Positions 60,430 to 64,000 of a stretch of 64,000 nucleotides of DNA are shown piece after piece (within the stretch, counting starts at the first letter, position 1; each line of letters begins with the position of its first letter). Location of the stretch: assembly GCF_900155565.1 (NCBI RefSeq), contig NZ_FUHM01000002.1:372001-436000 (forward strand). Reading direction: 5' to 3'. Below the pieces are notes generated by a model, which worked only from the letters and a program-made list of their open reading frames with translations, ran no database searches and had not been told where the DNA came from. Both the position numbers and the translations under genes were made by a program. The DNA is from Anaerosalibacter sp. Marseille-P3206. GTDB taxonomy: Bacteria > Bacillota > Clostridia > Tissierellales > Sporanaerobacteraceae.

Positions 60430-62264
60430 ACACCACCTGAAAAGTTTTTGTTAACACCACAACCAGTACATCCTAATCTACAATCTCTTGTCAATTCTTC
60501 TCTTTGTGCTTTCTCATATTCTCTCTTAAGATACTCTTTCGAAACTCCTGCTTCAATAAAGTCCCAAGGAAATACTTCATCTAAACTTCTTTCCCTTGCA
60601 GCATAAAAATCCGGATCTATATCTAGCTTACGAAAAGCTTCTATCCATTTATCATAGTCAAATAAATCTGACCAGCCATCAAACTTACATCCACTTTCCC
60701 AAGCAGCAACTAATGCTTTACAAATATTCCTATCTCCCCTAGCCAAAACTGCTTCTAAATAGCTCAATTCAGGATTATGATAGTTAAATATAACTTTTCT
60801 ATCTCTAATATTGTCCTTTAGTAAATCTATTTTTCTACTAAACTCTTCAATAGAGTTTTGACCAACCCATTGAAATGGTGTAAAAGGTTTTGGTACAAAA
60901 CAAGAAGCACTAACTGTAACAGTAAAATTACCCTTTCTTTGTTCTTTTGGAATACTGAAAAATATGTCTTTTACTTTATATCCAAGCTCCTTTATGCCCA
61001 AAACATCTTCATCAGTTTCTGTAGGCAAACCTATCATAAAGTATAGTTTTACCCTAGACCAACCTTCTTGAAATGCATAAGTTACAGTTCTTTCTAAGTC
61101 TTCTTCTGTTACGCCTTTATTGATTACATCCCTAAGCCTTTGACTTCCAGCTTCTGGTGCAAAGGTAAGCCCTGTTTTTCTAACCTTTTCAATCTCTTGT
61201 ATGACATCCTTAGTAAAAGAATCTAGTCTTAAAGATGGCAATGATACTCCAACTCTCTTCTCGCTATATTTATTTATCAATTCTCTAATCAAAACCTCTA
61301 AATTTGAATAATCGCAAGAACTTAAAGATATTAGAGAAATATCCTCATAACCAGTAGACTCAACAAGTTTTTCAGATAAATTGATTAGAGTTTCAGTGCT
61401 TTTTTCTCTTACAGGTCTATATATCATGCCAGCTTGGCAAAATCTACAACCTCTAGTGCAACCACGAAATATCTCTAATCCTATTCTACTGTGAACAATT
61501 TCAATATATGGAACCAACATTTTTTCTTGATAATAGGATTTATCTAAATCACTCATTATTCTCTTTTTAACTTTTTGAGGAACCCCATCGGCATTTGGTA
61601 ACATCGACTTTATAGTACCATCTTCATTGTAATTAACATCATATAACTTTGGTACATATACCCCTTCTATTCTACTTACACGAATTAAAAATTCATCCTT
61701 ACTAATATTTGATTTCTTACAAGCTTTATACTCATCAAATATTTCATACAATACTTCTTCTCCTTCTCCTATAACAAACATATCAAATATATCTGCGAGG
61801 GGTTCTGGATTGTATACACAAGGACCACCACCAATTACAATTGGGTCATCATCTGTTCTATCTTTTGCATATATAGGGATATTACCCAAATCCAGCATAT
61901 TTATTATATTTGTGTAGCTCATTTCATATTGAAGAGTAAACCCAACAAAATCAAAATTATTAATTGGTTCTTTGTTTTCTAATGTAAAAAGGGGAATGTT
62001 TTCTTGCCTCATTTCATTTTCCATGTCAACCCAAGGTGCAAATACTCTTTCACAACAACAATCTTCTCTTTCGTTTATAAGATTATAGAGTATATGAAGC
62101 CCCAAGTGAGACATGCCTACATCATATATATCTGGAAAAGCAAAGGTAAATTTTACATCTATATTATCAAGATCTTTCTTTATCATATTCTGTTCCATGC
62201 CAATATATCTTGCAGGTTTTTCAACTCTATTTAATACTCTTTCAAATATATCTAAATCTATCAT
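60420..62264 (-). CDS. TIGR03960 family B12-binding-domain radical SAM protein
   Basis: A 614-residue protein. The N-terminal part resembles a B12-binding fold (FTFAFPDIYDVGMSHLGLHI, ADIFDMFVIGEGEEVLYE); the radical SAM cluster motif is in IFRGCTRGCRFCQAGMIYRP; the C terminus has extra Cys, DCRLGCTGCGVNKN and GVC, which could hold a second cluster. The reaction is not known. It starts at ATG 62264 after AAAGGTG and overlaps the TIGR03936 gene. Confidence 0.92.
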   Translation of the reverse strand: MIDLDIFERVLNRVEKPARYIGMEQNMIKKDLDNIDVKFTFAFPDIYDVGMSHLGLHILYNLINEREDCCCERVFAPWVDMENEMRQENIPLFTLENKEPINNFDFVGFTLQYEMSYTNIINMLDLGNIPIYAKDRTDDDPIVIGGGPCVYNPEPLADIFDMFVIGEGEEVLYEIFDEYKACKKSNISKDEFLIRVSRIEGVYVPKLYDVNYNEDGTIKSMLPNADGVPQKVKKRIMSDLDKSYYQEKMLVPYIEIVHSRIGLEIFRGCTRGCRFCQAGMIYRPVREKSTETLINLSEKLVESTGYEDISLISLSSCDYSNLEVLIRELINKYSEKRVGVSLPSLRLDSFTKDVIQEIEKVRKTGLTFAPEAGSQRLRDVINKGVTEEDLERTVTYAFQEGWSRVKLYFMIGLPTETDEDVLGIKELGYKVKDIFFSIPKEQRKGNFTVTVSASCFVPKPFTPFQWVGQNSIEEFSRKIDLLKDNIRDRKVIFNYHNPELSYLEAVLARGDRNICKALVAAWESGCKFDGWSDLFDYDKWIEAFRKLDIDPDFYAARERSLDEVFPWDFIEAGVSKEYLKREYEKAQREELTRDCRLGCTGCGVNKNFSGGVCN

Positions 62265-62353
62265 GCAATCACCTTTCTATTTTTTCTGTAAATATTATGT
62301 TACCACTTTTTATCCCTTTTTAATAGTTATTTATAAAAATACTTTTTAAACAT

Positions 62354-62381
62354 GAAAAACCAGCCAAAAAACTATGGCTGG
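62354..62381 (-). terminator. Terminator of the polytopic membrane protein gene
   Basis: Stem CCAGCC/GGCTGG (62360-62365, 62376-62381) then TTTTTC on the minus strand, directly after the stop codon at 62383. Confidence 0.85.
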
Positions 62382-62382
62382 A

Positions 62383-64000
62383 TTATACTTCTTTGGATAT
62401 AGAAATATTTACAAACAATGCCAAAAGGTATTGAATCATATATATAAAGGCAATAGAACCTGTGTCATTAACTAATAAAGCAGTAATAGCTGTTATAATA
62501 AATATTATATATTCTTTACGTATTTCAGGTCTAATATCCAAAAGGCAAGGAAATCTATTCTTTGCTTTTTTCCAAAAACTCTTTATAAATAATATTTGAC
62601 TAACTAAAACCAAACTCCATGGTGGTAATATTGTATAAGCTAAAAGTTCTTTTAATTTTACCTTTATAATATTATATACTTCTTTTTTACCTAATATTTT
62701 TGCTCTATAGATAAGACTTCCAGCATGACTTTGTTCTACGCTATATAAATCAAGAAATAAATTTAAAAACAGTATTAATCCTCCAATCAAAACAAGGATA
62801 ATCAAATTTTTAAAAGTGAATTCTTTTTTAAAAAATACCATATACAACATAACTAAAAACAGTACAATAGAAGTGAAAAATCCCCCAGTATTTGCTCCAA
62901 ACTTAGCAGATAAAGCAAATATATTTAATAAAAAAATAACAAGAACTAAAAACTTTTCTAATACTTCATTGCTAAAAGTATCTTTTATAGAAAAATAACT
63001 AATTATCGAAGTTGCCAATAAAACAGCCATTGCCCCATTATTAAATCCATAAAATCTACTACCTACTACTAGATTGTCATATCCTATGTAGGAATTATAC
63101 AAAAATTCAGGTCTAAAAAATATACCTATCAACATAGTTACATATGTTAAAAACGAAAAAAACACAACTGCATTTAATTTCTTTTGTGTAACAAAATAAG
63201 ATATACTATAGCTTAACATAATACAAGTAATCATGTAGATGAATAAATTCTTTTGTAAATTAAAGACTCCTAACATAAGGGAGACAAATATAGTTATTAT
63301 AATAAAGTTTAAATAAAAAGTAATTTCCCAATACATATCTCTTCTATCTTTTATAAAAAAATAAGCAAAACATAACTGTATCAAATATACAATTCCATGG
63401 AATATATAAGTAATCCATGTCATATTAATTACTTCTTTAAATATCATAGAAAGTTCTTCTTTTGTGTTGTCACTTGAATAAATACGAAAACTCTTTCCGA
63501 TACTAGTCTTATCTTTGATATCATAAATACTCATCACCTGTGAAGAAACATCCAAACTGGTGATAATTCCCTTTCTTCTTGTAGAATCACTAGTAAGAAT
63601 TCCAGGCTTCAAATTTAAATTACTATACAATATGGGAACTAGTGAACTATTTGTCATCTTTTTCATTGAGCCTGAAACTTCTTTTGGAAAAAGGATTATA
63701 TTGTATTCCTTAATATAATCTAAATAGTCCTTAAGTAACTCTATTCTTTCACTTTTCTCTTCTAAATCATAAGACAATACCAGCACATTAGAATTTGATA
63801 AATGATATTTAGTCTTCTTTTTAAGCCATTTTTCATCATATAGTACTTTCGTTTCCCCAAAATCTATTTTTCCATCATTGTCACAGGCTATAAGAGAAGA
63901 AGCATCTTCTCCTATGTATGAAATGCCTTCTTTATTTAATTTTTCTCCTAAAGTATGAATCTTTTCAATATGTTGAGGAGATAGCTTTTCTAAATCAGAT
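62383..64000 (-). CDS. Polytopic membrane protein with alkaline-phosphatase-like region, N terminus outside window
   Basis: The frame is open to the right edge, so about 538 residues are visible and the start is missing. The first 190 or so are soluble: GISYIGEDASSLIACDNDGK, then LLKDYLDYIKEYNIILFPKE and GILTSDSTRRKGIITSLDVS, a pattern like the C-terminal part of alkaline-phosphatase-superfamily proteins. From about residue 200 there are ten or so membrane segments, with FYGFNNGAMAVLLATSIISY and a final SIAFIYMIQYLLALFVNISI. An envelope or surface role is probable; the function is unknown. Confidence 0.75.
   Translation of the reverse strand, partial: SDLEKLSPQHIEKIHTLGEKLNKEGISYIGEDASSLIACDNDGKIDFGETKVLYDEKWLKKKTKYHLSNSNVLVLSYDLEEKSERIELLKDYLDYIKEYNIILFPKEVSGSMKKMTNSSLVPILYSNLNLKPGILTSDSTRRKGIITSLDVSSQVMSIYDIKDKTSIGKSFRIYSSDNTKEELSMIFKEVINMTWITYIFHGIVYLIQLCFAYFFIKDRRDMYWEITFYLNFIIITIFVSLMLGVFNLQKNLFIYMITCIMLSYSISYFVTQKKLNAVVFFSFLTYVTMLIGIFFRPEFLYNSYIGYDNLVVGSRFYGFNNGAMAVLLATSIISYFSIKDTFSNEVLEKFLVLVIFLLNIFALSAKFGANTGGFFTSIVLFLVMLYMVFFKKEFTFKNLIILVLIGGLILFLNLFLDLYSVEQSHAGSLIYRAKILGKKEVYNIIKVKLKELLAYTILPPWSLVLVSQILFIKSFWKKAKNRFPCLLDIRPEIRKEYIIFIITAITALLVNDTGSIAFIYMIQYLLALFVNISISKEV

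Noticed and set aside
1-64000. CRISPR, insertion sequences, prophage or toxin-antitoxin genes
   Set aside because: No direct-repeat arrays, transposases, integrases or phage structural genes seen; all genes have ordinary chromosomal neighbours.

Overview
The window looks like chromosomal DNA from a low-GC, endospore-forming anaerobe of the Clostridia/Tissierellia type. This rests on four things: strong A+T bias, sporulation genes (yqfC, yqfD, spoIIP, gpr, a Spo0B-like gene), a complete selenocysteine system with an arginine deiminase pathway (common in amino-acid-fermenting anaerobes), and a gene order that follows the Bacillus subtilis yqe/yqf and rplU-obg neighbourhoods closely. I see no insertion sequence, prophage, CRISPR array or rRNA. 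Most genes are on the minus strand, so transcription runs from right to left. Layout by position: (1) 1-9732: a DUF3048 lipoprotein (3' end cut by the window edge), a DgkA-PAP2 fusion, ybeY, pgpH, phoH, yqfD and yqfC; a terminator separates these from an unknown 136-residue protein, floA, nfeD, yqeY and rpsU. (2) 10040-18443: HIT protein, mtaB, rsmE, prmA, then dnaJ, dnaK, grpE and hrcA, with a perfect CIRCE operator under the hrcA promoter. (3) 18467-28736: hemW, lepA, a small membrane protein in the yqxA position, lepB, spoIIP, gpr, rpsT (plus strand), holA and comEC. (4) 28764-32370: the arginine deiminase genes arcA, arcB and arcC, with two strong promoters, a cre-like site and paired AT-rich palindromes; a possible 27-residue membrane peptide lies upstream. 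(5) 32541-41952: alaX (plus strand), then an accessory module of pcp, DUF979, DUF969 and a 1090-residue M14 metallopeptidase, divergent from a TetR regulator; next come a double P-loop ATPase and a Usp-like protein. (6) 42192-50517: the selenocysteine block. selC (tRNA-Sec) has its own promoter and terminator; then a GerMN lipoprotein, a histidine kinase and response regulator, selB, selA, selD and comEA. selD is itself a selenoprotein: it reads through an in-frame UGA at 49804-49806. (7) 50666-62264: a D,D-carboxypeptidase (plus strand), ridA, rsfS, an LCP protein, yqeK, nadD, yhbY, a 60-residue Cys protein, obgE, spo0B, rpmA, prp and rplU with a leader RNA, then an RNase E/G protein and the TIGR03936/TIGR03960 pair. 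(8) 62383-64000: a polytopic membrane protein with an alkaline-phosphatase-like region, N terminus cut by the window edge. How the parts work together: SelC, SelA, SelB and SelD form a self-contained route to Sec insertion in which one of the enzymes is also a product. ArcA, ArcB and ArcC turn arginine into ornithine, ammonia, CO2 and ATP. The rplU-prp-rpmA set includes the protease expected to mature L27. The pcp/DUF979/DUF969/M14/TetR set looks like a regulated peptide or 5-oxoproline use module whose membrane proteins have no assigned function; it is the best candidate here for an undescribed system.
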